Assembly: GCF_001021505.1 (NCBI RefSeq)
Contig: NZ_LDPO01000012.1
Span: forward strand, 1-64,000
DNA length: 64,000 nucleotides
Direction: 5' to 3'
Source: Mycolicibacter heraklionensis
GTDB lineage: Bacteria > Actinomycetota > Actinomycetes > Mycobacteriales > Mycobacteriaceae
Positions 6,854 through 17,607 of the stretch are shown here, piece after piece. The translations under genes were made by a program, and so were the position numbers. Numbering within the stretch: the first letter of the stretch is position 1; the number at the start of each line of letters is the position of its first letter. The notes under the pieces were generated by a model that made no database searches, was not told where the DNA came from, and saw only the letters and a program-made list of their open reading frames with translations.

Positions 6854-8100
6854 TGGTGCCCACGCTGCCGACGGCTGCGCCGCGCTGGGTGGTGGATCCC
6901 GACTTCAACCTCGACTTTCATGTTCGGCGGGTCCGGGTCCCCGCGCCCGGGGGTTTGCGCGAGGTGCTCGATCTGGCCGAGGTGGCCCTGCAGTCACCGA
7001 TGGACATTCAGCGCCCGCTGTGGTCGGCGACGCTGGTGGAAGGGCTGGCCGAGGGGCGCGCCGCCACCTTGATGCACCTCAGTCATGCAGTCACCGACGG
7101 TGTCGGGGGCGCCGCGATGTTCGGCCGGATCTACGACTTGGAACGCGATCCGCCGGCCCGGCCGATGCCGCCGCAACCGGTGCCTCAGGACCTGTCGGCC
7201 AACGACCTGATGCGTGACGGCATCAACCATCTACCGGCCGCGGTGCTCGGCAGCACCCGCGACGTGCTGTTGGGAGCGCTGTCGATGGCGACCCGCACCG
7301 TGCGTGACCCGTTGTCGGCGGTCACCGGCGCCATCACCTACGCCCGGTCGGGCGTGCGAGTGATGAGCCAGGCCGCCGAACCCTCGCCGCTGCTGCGCCG
7401 GCGCAGCCTGACCAGCCGGACCGAGGCGATCGACATCCGGCTGGCGGACCTGCATCGGGCCGCCAAGGCCGGCGGCGGGTCCATCAACGACGCGTACCTG
7501 GCTGCCCTGTCGGGTGCGCTGGGGCGCTACCACCGGGCGTTGGGGGTGCCGATCGCCACCCTGCCGATGGCGATCCCGGTGAACCTGCGCGCCGAAGCCG
7601 ATCCCGCCGGGGGCAACCGGTTCACCGGGGTGAACCTGGCCGCCCCGATCGGGGTCGCCGACCCGGTGGAGCGGATCAAGCGGATCCGGGCGCAGATGAC
7701 CCAGCGCCGTGATGAACCTGCGATGGACGTGCTCGGCTCCATCGCACCGCTGCTGAGCGTCTTCCCGTCGCCGGTTCTGGAGAAGATGACCGAATCGGTG
7801 GTCAGCGCCGACGTGCAGGCCAGCAACGTGGCGTTCTATCCCGGCGAAACCTATATCGCGGGCGCGAAGGTGCTGCGGCACTACGGGCTCGGTCCGTTGC
7901 CGGGTATCGCGATGATGGTGGTGCTGATCTCCCGTGGCGGTGAGTGCACCATCACGGTCCGCTATGACCGCGCAGCCGTGCGCGACGAGAAGCTGTTCGC
8001 CACATGTCTGGTGGAGGGCTTCGACGAAGTGCTGGCGCTCGCCGGCGATCCCGCGCCGCGCTGCGTGGCGGCCTCATTCGTCTCCGGCGGAGAGTCATGA
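6652..8100 (+). CDS. WS/DGAT-family wax ester synthase/diacylglycerol acyltransferase
   Basis: Transfers acyl groups from acyl-CoA to diacylglycerol or fatty alcohol, making storage lipid at the membrane. The 482-residue protein has the N-terminal condensation-like WES acyltransferase domain and the C-terminal DUF1298 region. The family active-site motif HHxxxDG appears as SHAVTDG at residues 144-150, so the first His is Ser while the second (catalytic) His and the DG are kept. The GTG start is chosen because the frame begins GDRVDAAGLPTELGALDYLL at the usual distance from the motif; the ribosome site is weak. The stop overlaps plsC as ATGA. Homologue of Rv2484c by position. The TnpB element ends 108 bases upstream and may have displaced the native promoter. 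Confidence 0.87.
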   Translation: MGDRVDAAGLPTELGALDYLLHRGEANPRTRSGIMGLELLDTTPDWDRFRSLFENVSRKVLRLRQKVVVPTLPTAAPRWVVDPDFNLDFHVRRVRVPAPGGLREVLDLAEVALQSPMDIQRPLWSATLVEGLAEGRAATLMHLSHAVTDGVGGAAMFGRIYDLERDPPARPMPPQPVPQDLSANDLMRDGINHLPAAVLGSTRDVLLGALSMATRTVRDPLSAVTGAITYARSGVRVMSQAAEPSPLLRRRSLTSRTEAIDIRLADLHRAAKAGGGSINDAYLAALSGALGRYHRALGVPIATLPMAIPVNLRAEADPAGGNRFTGVNLAAPIGVADPVERIKRIRAQMTQRRDEPAMDVLGSIAPLLSVFPSPVLEKMTESVVSADVQASNVAFYPGETYIAGAKVLRHYGLGPLPGIAMMVVLISRGGECTITVRYDRAAVRDEKLFATCLVEGFDEVLALAGDPAPRCVAASFVSGGES

Positions 8101-9707
8101 CCGACGGCGCGAAGTCTCGGCCGCCACGCGAGATGCGGCTGCCCGGCTCGGTGGCCGAGATCGCCGCCAGCCCGCCCGGCCCCAAGATCGGCGCGTTCTT
8201 CGATCTCGACGGCACCCTGGTGGCCGGCTTCACCGCCGTCATCCTCACCCGGGAGCGATTCCGCAGCCGCGACATGGGCTTGGGGGAGTTGTTCGGCATG
8301 GTCCAGGCCGGGCTCAACCATCAACTCGGCCGCATCGAGTTCGAAGAGCTCATCACCACGGCGTCGTCGGCGCTGCGCGGCCGCTCGATCAGTGACCTCG
8401 ATGAGATCGGCGAGCGCCTTTTCGTCCAGAAGATCGCCAAACGCATCTACCCGGAGATGCGTGAAGTGGTGCGGGCCCACCAGGCACGCGGGCACACCGT
8501 GGTGCTGAGTTCTTCCGCGCTGACCATTCAGGTGGAACCGGTGGCCCGCTTTCTGGGCATCACCAACACGCTCACCAACGCGTTCGTGACCGACGAGAAC
8601 GGTGTCCTCACCGGCGAGGTGGTGGAACCGATCCTGTGGGGTCCGGGCAAAGCCGCTGCGGTGCAGAAGTTCGCCGCCGAACACGACATCGACCTGCAGG
8701 ACAGTTACTTCTACGCCGACGGGGACGAGGACGTCGCGCTGATGCATCTGGTGGGTAATCCGCGACCGACGAACCCCGAGGGCAAGATGGCCTCGGTGGC
8801 CCGTAAGCGCGGCTGGCCGGTGCTCCAGTTCAGCAGCCGTGGCAGCGGAGTCGTCGGCCAACTGCGGAACCTGGCCGGACTCAGCTCGATCGTCCCGGTG
8901 GGCGCGGGGGCGATCGGGGTGGGCCTGCTGAGAGGCAGTCGGCGCCGGGGCGTCAACTTCTTCACCGCGTTGTTCCCGCAGGTGCTGTTGGGTCTCAATG
9001 GCGTGCGGCTCAACGTGATCGGCAAAGAGAACCTCACCGCTACCCGGCCGGCGGTGTTCATCTTCAACCACCGCAACCAGGTCGATCCGGTCATCACCGC
9101 GTCACTGGTCCGCGACAACTGGATCAGCGTCGGCAAGCGGGAGCTGGAGAGGGATCCGATCGCCGGCCCGCTGGGCAAGCTGACCGAGATGGTGTTCATC
9201 GACCGCGACGACGCGGCCGCGGCCGTGGAGTCCCTGCAACAGGTCGAGGAACGCGCCAAGCGGGGTCTGTCGGTGGTGATCGCGCCTGAAGGGACCCGGG
9301 TGGACACCACCGGGGTCGGCCCGTTCAAGAAGGGGCCGTTCCGGCTCGCGATGGCGGCCGGGATCCCGATCGTGCCGGTGATCATCCGCAACGCCGAGGT
9401 GGTCGCCGCCCGGGACTCGATGAGCGCCCACCCCGGCACCGTCGACGTCGCGGTGTTCCCGGCGATCTCGGTCGAGGACTGGACGCTCGAGACCCTGCCC
9501 GAGCGGATCGAACAGGTCCGCCAGCTGTACCTGGACACCCTGGCCGATTGGCCGGTCGACGAGTTGCCGGCCTGGTCGCCCAAGCCGCCCGCGCCGGCCA
9601 AGAAGGCGCCCGCCAAAAAAGCCCCGGCCAAGAAGGCTGCCGCCAAGAAGGCCCCGGCCAAGAAGGCTCCGGCCAAGAAGCCACCGGCCCCGAAGGGGGA
9701 GCAGTGA
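8097..9707 (+). CDS. plsC: Bifunctional HAD-family hydrolase/1-acyl-glycerol-3-phosphate acyltransferase
   Basis: Two-domain protein of 536 residues. The N-terminal part is an HAD phosphatase (FFDLDGTLV with D36 and D38; [12 protein letters not shown] as the acidic motif IV). The C-terminal part is a PlsC acyltransferase with NHRNQVD (the HX4D box, H325 and D330) and APEGTRV. It would acylate lysophosphatidate and may also dephosphorylate a lipid phosphate. It ends with six APAKK-like pentapeptides rich in lysine, which could bind nucleic acid or anionic lipid. It is coupled by ATGA to the DGAT gene and by GTGA to plsB2, as expected for the Rv2484c-Rv2483c-Rv2482c operon. Together the three enzymes cover most steps from glycerol-3-phosphate to triacylglycerol. 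Confidence 0.9.
   Translation: MTDGAKSRPPREMRLPGSVAEIAASPPGPKIGAFFDLDGTLVAGFTAVILTRERFRSRDMGLGELFGMVQAGLNHQLGRIEFEELITTASSALRGRSISDLDEIGERLFVQKIAKRIYPEMREVVRAHQARGHTVVLSSSALTIQVEPVARFLGITNTLTNAFVTDENGVLTGEVVEPILWGPGKAAAVQKFAAEHDIDLQDSYFYADGDEDVALMHLVGNPRPTNPEGKMASVARKRGWPVLQFSSRGSGVVGQLRNLAGLSSIVPVGAGAIGVGLLRGSRRRGVNFFTALFPQVLLGLNGVRLNVIGKENLTATRPAVFIFNHRNQVDPVITASLVRDNWISVGKRELERDPIAGPLGKLTEMVFIDRDDAAAAVESLQQVEERAKRGLSVVIAPEGTRVDTTGVGPFKKGPFRLAMAAGIPIVPVIIRNAEVVAARDSMSAHPGTVDVAVFPAISVEDWTLETLPERIEQVRQLYLDTLADWPVDELPAWSPKPPAPAKKAPAKKAPAKKAAAKKAPAKKAPAKKPPAPKGEQ
9591..9680 (+). repeat. Six tandem 15-bp units coding a Lys/Ala/Pro tail in PlsC
   Basis: Six imperfect 15-base units of the form GCCCCGGCCAAGAAG code for APAKK-like pentapeptides (one is AAAKK) from about residue 499. 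Such arrays change copy number easily, so tail length may vary between strains. Confidence 0.8.
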
Positions 9708-12058
9708 CGACATCATCGGCCGCCGACCCCTCGGGATCCACCGCAACCGCTGACACGCTGGTCCTGGCCTATGTGTCGTCGCCGGTGGAGGCCGACCTCG
9801 TTCACGAGTGGCTGGAGCGCTACCGCGACGGCCGGACCGACGCCCGTATCGAGCTGCTGCAGCTGGACCCGTCCCAGCGGTCGCCCGGGGCGATGGCTCG
9901 ATTGGTCGGGCACCTGGAACGCGACGAGCGGCGGTCGATCCTGCCGGTGCGCGTGTTCTGGATGCCCCGTGCCGAAGCGTCCGCCCTGAAGCGGGTGATC
10001 GCGTTGCTGCCGGGCCGCAATCCCTACCGGCCCAGTGAACGCCAACAACGCCAGATCCTGCGCACCGAGTCGTCGCTGGCCCGTGTGGTGGTCGGAGAGC
10101 CGGCCAGCGTCGCCGACCTGCGCAGCCAGTGGAGTGAGAACACCGTCGGTGAAAATCCGCGGGACTTCGCGCATTTCGTCACTCGCCGCGCGGTGCTGGC
10201 GCTGGAGCGCGCGGAGAACCGGATCCTGGGCCCGCAGTACAAGTCGCCGCGCCTGGTGAAACCGGAGATCTTGGCGTCCACCCGATTCCGTGAGGGACTG
10301 CAAGCCATTCCGGGCGCCACGGTCGACGAGGCCGGCAAGATGCTCGATGAGCTGTCCACCGGCTGGAGCCGGGTGTCGGTCGACATGGTCGCCGTCTTGA
10401 CCCGGATGCTCAGCCGCGGCTTCGACCCCGAGATCGACTACGACGAGTATCAGGTCGCCGCGCTGCGCACCGCCCTGGAGAACCACCCCGCGGTGCTGCT
10501 GTTCTCCCACCGGTCCTACATCGACGGGGCGGTCATGCCGGTGGCGATGCAGGAGAACCGGCTGCCGCCGGTCCACGTCTTCGCCGGCATCAACCTCTCG
10601 TTCGGATTGATGGGGCCGCTGCTGCGACGCTCCGGCGTCATCTTCATCCGCCGCAGCATCGGCAACAACCCGCTCTACAAATACGTGCTCAAGGAGTACG
10701 TCGGCTATGTGATGGAGAAGCGGTTCAACCTGAGCTGGTCCATCGAGGGAACTCGGTCGCGCACCGGCAAGATGCTGCCGCCCAAGCTCGGGCTGATGAC
10801 CTACGTCGCCGATGCCTACCTGGACAACCGCACTGAAGATGTTCTCCTGCAGGGTGTTTCGATCAGCTTCGACCAGCTGCACGAGACCGACGAGTATGCC
10901 GCCTACGCCCGGGGCGGGGAGAAGACCCCCGAGGGCATCCGCTGGCTCTACCGGTTCATCAAGGCCCAGGGCGAACGCAACTACGGCAAGATCTACGTGC
11001 GTTTCCCCGAGGCCGTGTCGATGCGCCAGTACCTCGGCGCCCCCGACAGCCCGACGGCGACCGACCCGGACGCCAAGCGGCTGGCCATGCAGAAGATGGC
11101 CATCGAGGTGGCCTGGCGGATCCAACGCGTCACCCCGATCAGCGCGACCGGTCTGGTGTCGGCGCTGCTGCTGACCACGCACGGGCTGGCGTTGACGCTC
11201 GACCAGATCCACCATTCGCTGCAGGCCGGGCTCGATTACCTGGAACGCAAGCAGACCCCGATCTCCACCAGCGCGTTGCGGCTGCGCAGCCGCGACGGGG
11301 TACGCGCGGCCGTGGATGCGCTGTCCAACGGGCATCCGGTCACCCGCGTCGACGGCGGGCGAGAGTCGGTGTGGCGGATCGCCCCCGAGGACGAACACGC
11401 CGCGTCGTTCTACCGCAACTCGGTGATCCACGCCTTCCTGGAGACCTCGATCGTCGAGCTGGCCCTGGCGCACGCCGGCCGCGGTGAAGGCGACCGGCTG
11501 GACGCGTTCTGGACGCAGGCGATGCGGCTGCGGGACCTGCTCAAGTTCGACTTCTACTTCGCCGACTCGGCGTCGTTCCGCGACAACATCGCCGAGGAGA
11601 TGTCCTGGTTCGACAATTGGGAGGCGCGGGTCGCCGCGGGTGGCGCCGAGAGCGACGGCATCCTGTCGGAGAAGACGCCGGTGACCTCCGACGTCATGCT
11701 GCGGGTGTTCTTCGAGTCCTACGCGATCGTCGCCGACGTGCTCTGCGACGCACCGGCCGACATCGGCGAGAACGAACTGACCCAGTTGGCACTGGGGGTC
11801 GGCCGCCAGTACGTGGCGCAGGGCCGTGTCCGCAGCAGTGAGTCGGTGTCCACCCTGCTGTTCGCGACCGCATGTCAGGTGGTCGCCGACCAGGGTCTGC
11901 TGGAACCCGCGCCGGATCTGACGGGGCGACGCAAAGCGTTCCGGGCTGAATTGCGCCGGATCCTGCAGGACTCCGACCACATCGCCCGCATCGCCCGGGA
12001 GGCGTTCGCCGCCCGGGACATGGAGGTGCGGCGGCATTGGCGGGGGATAGGCAGGTAG
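9704..12058 (+). CDS. plsB: Glycerol-3-phosphate 1-O-acyltransferase
   Basis: First committed step of glycerolipid synthesis: acylates sn-glycerol-3-phosphate at position 1 at the inner face of the membrane. The 784-residue length is usual for mycobacterial PlsB2. The acyltransferase boxes are visible: FSHRSYIDG (HX4D, H269 and D274), the FIRRS substrate box, [12 protein letters not shown], and a later segment [20 protein letters not shown] start overlaps the plsC stop (GTGA), making this the third gene of the coupled operon. Homologue of Rv2482c. Confidence 0.93.
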   Translation: MTTSSAADPSGSTATADTLVLAYVSSPVEADLVHEWLERYRDGRTDARIELLQLDPSQRSPGAMARLVGHLERDERRSILPVRVFWMPRAEASALKRVIALLPGRNPYRPSERQQRQILRTESSLARVVVGEPASVADLRSQWSENTVGENPRDFAHFVTRRAVLALERAENRILGPQYKSPRLVKPEILASTRFREGLQAIPGATVDEAGKMLDELSTGWSRVSVDMVAVLTRMLSRGFDPEIDYDEYQVAALRTALENHPAVLLFSHRSYIDGAVMPVAMQENRLPPVHVFAGINLSFGLMGPLLRRSGVIFIRRSIGNNPLYKYVLKEYVGYVMEKRFNLSWSIEGTRSRTGKMLPPKLGLMTYVADAYLDNRTEDVLLQGVSISFDQLHETDEYAAYARGGEKTPEGIRWLYRFIKAQGERNYGKIYVRFPEAVSMRQYLGAPDSPTATDPDAKRLAMQKMAIEVAWRIQRVTPISATGLVSALLLTTHGLALTLDQIHHSLQAGLDYLERKQTPISTSALRLRSRDGVRAAVDALSNGHPVTRVDGGRESVWRIAPEDEHAASFYRNSVIHAFLETSIVELALAHAGRGEGDRLDAFWTQAMRLRDLLKFDFYFADSASFRDNIAEEMSWFDNWEARVAAGGAESDGILSEKTPVTSDVMLRVFFESYAIVADVLCDAPADIGENELTQLALGVGRQYVAQGRVRSSESVSTLLFATACQVVADQGLLEPAPDLTGRRKAFRAELRRILQDSDHIARIAREAFAARDMEVRRHWRGIGR

Positions 12059-12125
12059 CAGGACGGGCCGGACCGTCGCCCGCCTGGTATGCGGCGCGGC
12101 GGGCGCGCACCATACCCTGGGAGCC

Positions 12126-14138
12126 ATGACGGCGATTTCGGCGACCCGCAGCCGCGCGGCGATCTTGGTGCCGATGCTTGCCGGGCTGGCGATCCTGGCC
12201 GGGTGTACCGCCGCCGGGATCGGGGCGCTGTCGTTGGCCGATGCCCTGACCGCGACCGGTCTGCCCGACCCGGGTCCGGTGACCACGCTGGGGCTGCCGT
12301 TCGTGCGGGCGGCCGGCGAAATGGCGGCGGTGCTGGCGGTGGGATCGTTTCTGCTCGCGGCTTTCCTGGTGCCGCCGCAGCAAAGCGGGGTACTCGACGC
12401 CGCCGGCTACCGCGCGCTGCGCTTGGGCACCGCGGCGTCGGGAACGTGGGCGGTGTGCGCCGCGCTGCTGGTTCCGCTGACGATCTCGGATGTCTCCGGC
12501 CACCCGCTGTCCGAGTTCCTCGACCCGGCGACGGCCTGGTCGTTTGCCGGGCTGGTCGACACCGCGTCGGCCTGGCGGTGGACCGCGCTGCTGGCTGCGG
12601 TGGTGACCCTGGCGAGTCTGCCCGTGCTGCGCTGGTCCTGGACACCGGTGCTGCTGGCCGGTTCGCTGCTGACCCTGATCCCGTTGGGGTTGACCGGGCA
12701 CTCTGCCGCCGGAGGGTCACACGACCTGGCCACCAACAGCCTGCTCATCCACCTGGTCGCCGCGGGCCTGTGGGCCGGCGGACTGCTCGCGCTGCTGGTG
12801 CACGCGCTGCGCGGCGGGGAACACGCCGACCTGGCAGCCCGGCGATTCTCCACCGTGGCGTTGTGGTGCTTCGTGGCGATGGGCCTGTCGGGGGTGCTCA
12901 ACGCGCTGGTGCGGCTGACCCCCGCCGAGCTGCTGACCAGCCCGTACGGCCGGCTGGTGGTGGTCAAGTTCGTCGCCCTGTGTGTGCTCGGCGCCCTCGG
13001 TGTGGGGCAGCGGCGCCGTGGAGTGGCGGCGCTGCAGAAAGATCCCAATAAGCGCGCCCCGCTGATCCGGCTGGCGCTGACGGAGGCCGTTGTCTTCGCG
13101 CTCACCTTCGGTGTCGCGGTGGGGTTGGGGCGCACCCCGCCACCCCCGCCGGCGGTGCTCAACCCGTCGGTCCCGATGGTCAAGATCGGCTACGACTTGG
13201 CCGGCCCGCCGACCGTGGCGCGGATCCTGTTCGACTGGCGATTCGACGTCGTCTTCGGCACCGCCGCGATAGTCCTGGCCGGCGTGTATCTGGCCGGGGT
13301 GCTGCGGCTGCGACGCCGCGGCGACGCCTGGCCCGCGGGCCGCACGACCGCCTGGCTGCTGGGCTGTGCGACCCTGCTGTTCGCCACCTCGTCGGGCACC
13401 GGCCGCTACATGCCGGCGATGTTCAGCATGCACATGGCCGTGCACATGCTGCTGTCGATGCTGGTGCCGATCCTGCTCGTGCTGGGCGGACCGACCACGC
13501 TGGCGCTGCGGGCGCTGCCGGTCGCCGGTCGCGGTGAGCCGCCAGGGATGCGGGAGTGGTTGCTGGCCGCGCTGCACAGCCGGGTCTCCCGGTTCCTCAC
13601 CAATCCGATCATCGCGGCGGTGATCTTCGTCGTCGGCTTTTACGGGCTCTACTTCAGCAGCCTGTTCGACTCGATCGCCGGCAGCCATGCCGGCCACCTG
13701 GCGATGAACATCCACTTCATCCTCAGCGGCTACCTCTTCTATTGGGTCGTGATCGGCGTGGACCCCACCCCCCGGCCCGTCTCACCGCTGGCCAAGCTGG
13801 CGGTGGTGTTCGCCTCGCTGCCGCTGCACGGCTTCTTCGGGGTCTTCCTGATGGGCATGCACAAGGTGCTCGGGGAGTGGTTCTACGGTGCGCTGGGCTT
13901 GCCCTGGCACACCGACTTGGCCGGAGACCAGCACCTGGGCGGCGGCATCACCTGGTCGGCAGGCGAATTGCCGCTGCTGATGGTGATGATTGCGCTACTG
14001 GTGCAGTGGCATCGCAGTGACCGGCGCACCGCAAAGCGACTCGACCGCGCCGCCGACCGGGACGACGACGCCGACCTGGCCGCCTACAACGCGATGCTGG
14101 CCGAGATGGCCCGCCGTGACGGGACGGTGCAGCGCTGA
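12126..14138 (+). CDS. Integral membrane protein with CopD-like and CtaG-like domains
   Basis: 670-residue polytopic membrane protein. The N-terminal half resembles CopD copper-resistance proteins (multiple spans, HLVAAGLWAGGLLALLVH and a GLSGVLNALVRLTP segment). The C-terminal half resembles caa3-type oxidase assembly factor CtaG, with MHMAVHMLLSMLVPILLVLGGP and later histidine-rich helices (GSHAGHLAMNIHFILSGYLFYW, LPLHGFFGVFLMGMH). These His/Met clusters suggest copper handling for cytochrome oxidase or copper uptake. The same fusion occurs in M. tuberculosis (Rv0102, from memory), but not at this position. The ATG at 12126 gives a normal N-terminal signal-anchor helix. It is the first gene of the block that lacks synteny with M. 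tuberculosis. Confidence 0.82.
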   Translation: MTAISATRSRAAILVPMLAGLAILAGCTAAGIGALSLADALTATGLPDPGPVTTLGLPFVRAAGEMAAVLAVGSFLLAAFLVPPQQSGVLDAAGYRALRLGTAASGTWAVCAALLVPLTISDVSGHPLSEFLDPATAWSFAGLVDTASAWRWTALLAAVVTLASLPVLRWSWTPVLLAGSLLTLIPLGLTGHSAAGGSHDLATNSLLIHLVAAGLWAGGLLALLVHALRGGEHADLAARRFSTVALWCFVAMGLSGVLNALVRLTPAELLTSPYGRLVVVKFVALCVLGALGVGQRRRGVAALQKDPNKRAPLIRLALTEAVVFALTFGVAVGLGRTPPPPPAVLNPSVPMVKIGYDLAGPPTVARILFDWRFDVVFGTAAIVLAGVYLAGVLRLRRRGDAWPAGRTTAWLLGCATLLFATSSGTGRYMPAMFSMHMAVHMLLSMLVPILLVLGGPTTLALRALPVAGRGEPPGMREWLLAALHSRVSRFLTNPIIAAVIFVVGFYGLYFSSLFDSIAGSHAGHLAMNIHFILSGYLFYWVVIGVDPTPRPVSPLAKLAVVFASLPLHGFFGVFLMGMHKVLGEWFYGALGLPWHTDLAGDQHLGGGITWSAGELPLLMVMIALLVQWHRSDRRTAKRLDRAADRDDDADLAAYNAMLAEMARRDGTVQR

Positions 14139-14157
14139 CCCCGCGACGACGGCCGGT

Positions 14158-14736
14158 CTAGCCGATCTGACCGGCTGCGGCGCGCACGGCCGCGCGCACG
14201 TGATCGGCGACGACCTGCGCGGACGAGGTGTCGAGTTTGCCGTCGAGGTGCAAGAAGGCCAGGCCGTGCACCAGTCCCCACACGGCGGTGGCCATGGCTT
14301 CCGGATCGGCCGATGGAAACACCTGCTGCACAATCGAGTTCAGATATTCCTGGATCGCGGTGACCGCATCCACCCGCTCGGCGTTACTCGGGTCGCACTG
14401 CTCGGTGAACATCACCCGGAAGAGCCCGGGCCGGCTCAGCGCGAACTGGACGTAGGCGACGGCGATCGCGGCGAGGTCGTCCGCCGTCTTCGGCGCCGGA
14501 TGCGCCGCGACCAGATCGGTGGCCAGTTCGCGATAGCCCACCGCGGCGATCGCTGACAGCAGGGCGTTTCGGTCGGCGAAGTGGCGGTAGGGCGCCGCGG
14601 TCGAGACACCGGCGCGTCGGGCAGCGGCACGCAGCGACAACTCCGTGGCGCCGTTTTCCTCAAGGAGATCCATAGCCGCGCGTAGCAGGCTTCCGGGCAG
14701 GTCGCCGTGGTGGTAGGTCTTGGTGGACGCTGACAT
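14158..14736 (-). CDS. TetR/AcrR-family regulator, proposed regulator of the SDR/OYE/decarboxylase cluster
   Basis: 192-residue one-component repressor. The N-terminal HTH (residues 10-55) reads SLRAAARRAGVSTAAPYRHF followed by ADRNALL. The C-terminal part is of the WHG type, with a conserved segment near AVWGLVHGLAFLHLDG that probably binds a small ligand. It is transcribed away from the SDR gene. Two copies of the dyad GTWRRC-N3-GYYWAC lie between them, and three more lie 4 kb away between the OYE and decarboxylase-like genes. The simplest reading is that this protein binds these sites, represses itself and the three enzyme promoters, and is released by a pathway metabolite. That is inference; the HTH family call is secure. 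Confidence 0.9.
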   Translation of the reverse strand: MSASTKTYHHGDLPGSLLRAAMDLLEENGATELSLRAAARRAGVSTAAPYRHFADRNALLSAIAAVGYRELATDLVAAHPAPKTADDLAAIAVAYVQFALSRPGLFRVMFTEQCDPSNAERVDAVTAIQEYLNSIVQQVFPSADPEAMATAVWGLVHGLAFLHLDGKLDTSSAQVVADHVRAAVRAAAGQIG

Positions 14737-14751
14737 CTGTGGCTACCCCGT

Positions 14752-14766
14752 GTTGACGCCGCTTAC
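14752..14766 (+). promoter_or_regulatory. Predicted TetR operator, copy 1
   Basis: GTTGACGCCGCTTAC, an imperfect dyad of half-sites GTWRRC and GYYWAC separated by 3 bases. It lies 15 bases upstream of the TetR start codon, where binding would block transcription. Confidence 0.65.
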
Positions 14767-14796
14767 ATGAGCTCATAATGTTAGCAGCATGCGCGG

Positions 14797-14811
14797 GTAA
14801 GCGCCGCTAAC
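14797..14811 (-). promoter_or_regulatory. Predicted TetR operator, copy 2
   Basis: On the minus strand this reads GTTAGCGGCGCTTAC, differing from the consensus of the five copies by one or two bases. It lies 53 bases before the SDR start. A further half-site, GTTAGC, lies at 14780-14785. Confidence 0.65.
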
Positions 14812-14863
14812 ATCGGTGCTCGACAGCGTGCTCGACGGCCGCGAAGCGAAGGAGACCCTGCCC

Positions 14864-15694
14864 GTGAATGCACCCCGGACGATCGTGATCACCGGCGCCA
14901 GTGACGGCATCGGCGCCGTGGCGGCGCGTGCCTTGGCCGGGCCGGAGGTCAACCTCGTTGTCGTCGGGCGGTCGGCCCAGAAGTTGGCGCCCGTCGCCGC
15001 CGACACCGGTGCCACCGCGCTGACCGCCGATTTCGCCCATCTGGATCAGGTCCGCTCCCTGGCGCAACAGATCCGTGAGCAGGCCGGCCGCATCGACGTC
15101 CTGCTGAACAATGCGGGCGGAACGTTCGCGCCGCGGGTGCGCACCGCCGACGGTCACGAACCCAACTTCCAGATCAATCACCTCGCGCCCTTCTTGCTGA
15201 CCAACCTGCTGCGCGACCGGCTGGCCGCAGCCAACGGCGCGCTGGTGCTGAACACCTCGAGCGTCGGCAACCTGTTCGGACACGTTGACCTCGATGACCT
15301 GGACTATCGGCGTCGGCGCGCGTTCGAGACGCGTGCCTACGGCACCAGCAAACTGATGAACATCCTGTTCACCCGCGGTATTGCCGAGCGCTGGGTTTCG
15401 GAGGGGATCGTCTCGGCCGCGGTGCATCCCGGTCCGGTCGCGACCAGCTTCGGCAGGGACTCATGGTTCGTCGGCCTGCTTTACCGCACCCCGCTGCGCC
15501 GCCTCGCGGCCATCACCCCGGCCCAAGGGGCCGCACCCCTGATCGAGCTGGCCAACCGCGGCGCCGACCCGGAGATCAACGGCGTCTACTTCGACCGCCA
15601 CCGAGCCCGCGGCCGCGAGAACCGCCAGGCCCACGACCCGAAGCTCATCGACGGGCTATGGGCTATCTCCACCGACCTCGTCGGCCTGGGCTGA
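14864..15694 (+). CDS. Short-chain dehydrogenase/reductase
   Basis: NAD(P)-dependent oxidoreductase of 276 residues, classical SDR. It has TGASDGIG (residues 10-17, cofactor), NNAGG, NTSSVGN (catalytic Ser) and YGTSK (catalytic Tyr and Lys), and resembles the retinol dehydrogenase-like branch. A GTG at 14864 with AAGGAG nine bases upstream is preferred over an in-frame GTG at 14816 that has no ribosome site. It is divergent from the TetR gene across two predicted operators, so it is probably controlled by it. Its 3' end overlaps the convergent nitroreductase gene by 39 bases. The substrate is unknown; an alcohol/ketone step on the same compound handled by the OYE is a reasonable guess. Confidence 0.88.
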   Translation: MNAPRTIVITGASDGIGAVAARALAGPEVNLVVVGRSAQKLAPVAADTGATALTADFAHLDQVRSLAQQIREQAGRIDVLLNNAGGTFAPRVRTADGHEPNFQINHLAPFLLTNLLRDRLAAANGALVLNTSSVGNLFGHVDLDDLDYRRRRAFETRAYGTSKLMNILFTRGIAERWVSEGIVSAAVHPGPVATSFGRDSWFVGLLYRTPLRRLAAITPAQGAAPLIELANRGADPEINGVYFDRHRARGRENRQAHDPKLIDGLWAISTDLVGLG

Positions 15695-16383
15695 TCGCCA
15701 CGGCTGGTTGCCGAACCGGTCGACATGCACCACTTCGTCGATCGGCGGACGCTGGGTCGGGCCGTACCGCCCACGGGCCCAACCGATCGGGATGATGCAC
15801 ACCGGCACCATCTCGGGAGGCAGCTCCAGCACGCGGCGCGTGCTGCGAACCGACCACACCGGCAGTGTCTGCAGTGAGGCGCCCAGCCCCACCGCCCGGC
15901 TCGCCAGGAGCAGGTTCTGCACTGCGGGATAGACCGACCCATAGAACGACGAGACCCTGATCTGCGGCCACCCCACCGGCCGATGCCGCAAGTTGCGCCG
16001 ATAGCACGCGACGACCAGGGTCGGCAGTTCGTGGTAGTGCTCACGCTGCCATTCGGACACCCTTAACTGGCGTCGCGTCGGTTCATCGGGGGCAGCCCGC
16101 ATGGCAAACCACCCGAACGGCTTGAACATTCGTTGGTAGCTGCGCACCAGCCGACGCTTCTGCTCGGCGTCGTTGACGACGACGAATGCCCAGTCCTGGC
16201 TGTTCGAACTGGTGGGGGCCTTGAGTGCCAGCGCAAGCACCTCGCGCAGCACGTCGGCGTCGACGGGGTCGAAGTGCAGCCGGCGGATCGCGCGCTGGGA
16301 GCGCATGGCCTCGGCGAGCGGCATGTTCAATCCCGCGAGTGCCTCGCCGGCGTCGGGGGGTACGAACGGGCTCGGGGTGGTGT

Positions 16384-16387
<4 letters not shown>
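15656..16387 (-). CDS. Nitroreductase-family flavoprotein
   Basis: 243-residue FMN-dependent oxidoreductase. The N-terminal segment RSQRAIRRLHFDPVD and then LKAPTSSNSQDWAFVVV is the typical FMN-binding start of the family, and YPAVQNLLLASRAVGLGASLQ is the typical central helix. The reaction could be reduction of an enone, quinone or nitro group. Its ATG overlaps the stop of the upstream gene (ATGA), so it is the last gene of a three-gene minus-strand operon (OYE, enoyl reductase-like, nitroreductase). It overlaps the convergent SDR gene at the 3' ends. Confidence 0.85.
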
Positions 16388-17580
<1,193 letters not shown>

Positions 17581-17607
17581 GTTCCATTCTTCGTCGGGTG
17601 GAGTCGG

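Noticed and set aside
8004..8096. Upstream extension of plsC
   Set aside because: It would lie inside the WS/DGAT gene. The ATGA overlap at 8097 fits the operon pattern and the HAD domain start.
14816..14863. Upstream GTG start for the SDR gene
   Set aside because: No ribosome site, and it lies next to operator copy 2. The GTG at 14864 has AAGGAG at proper spacing.
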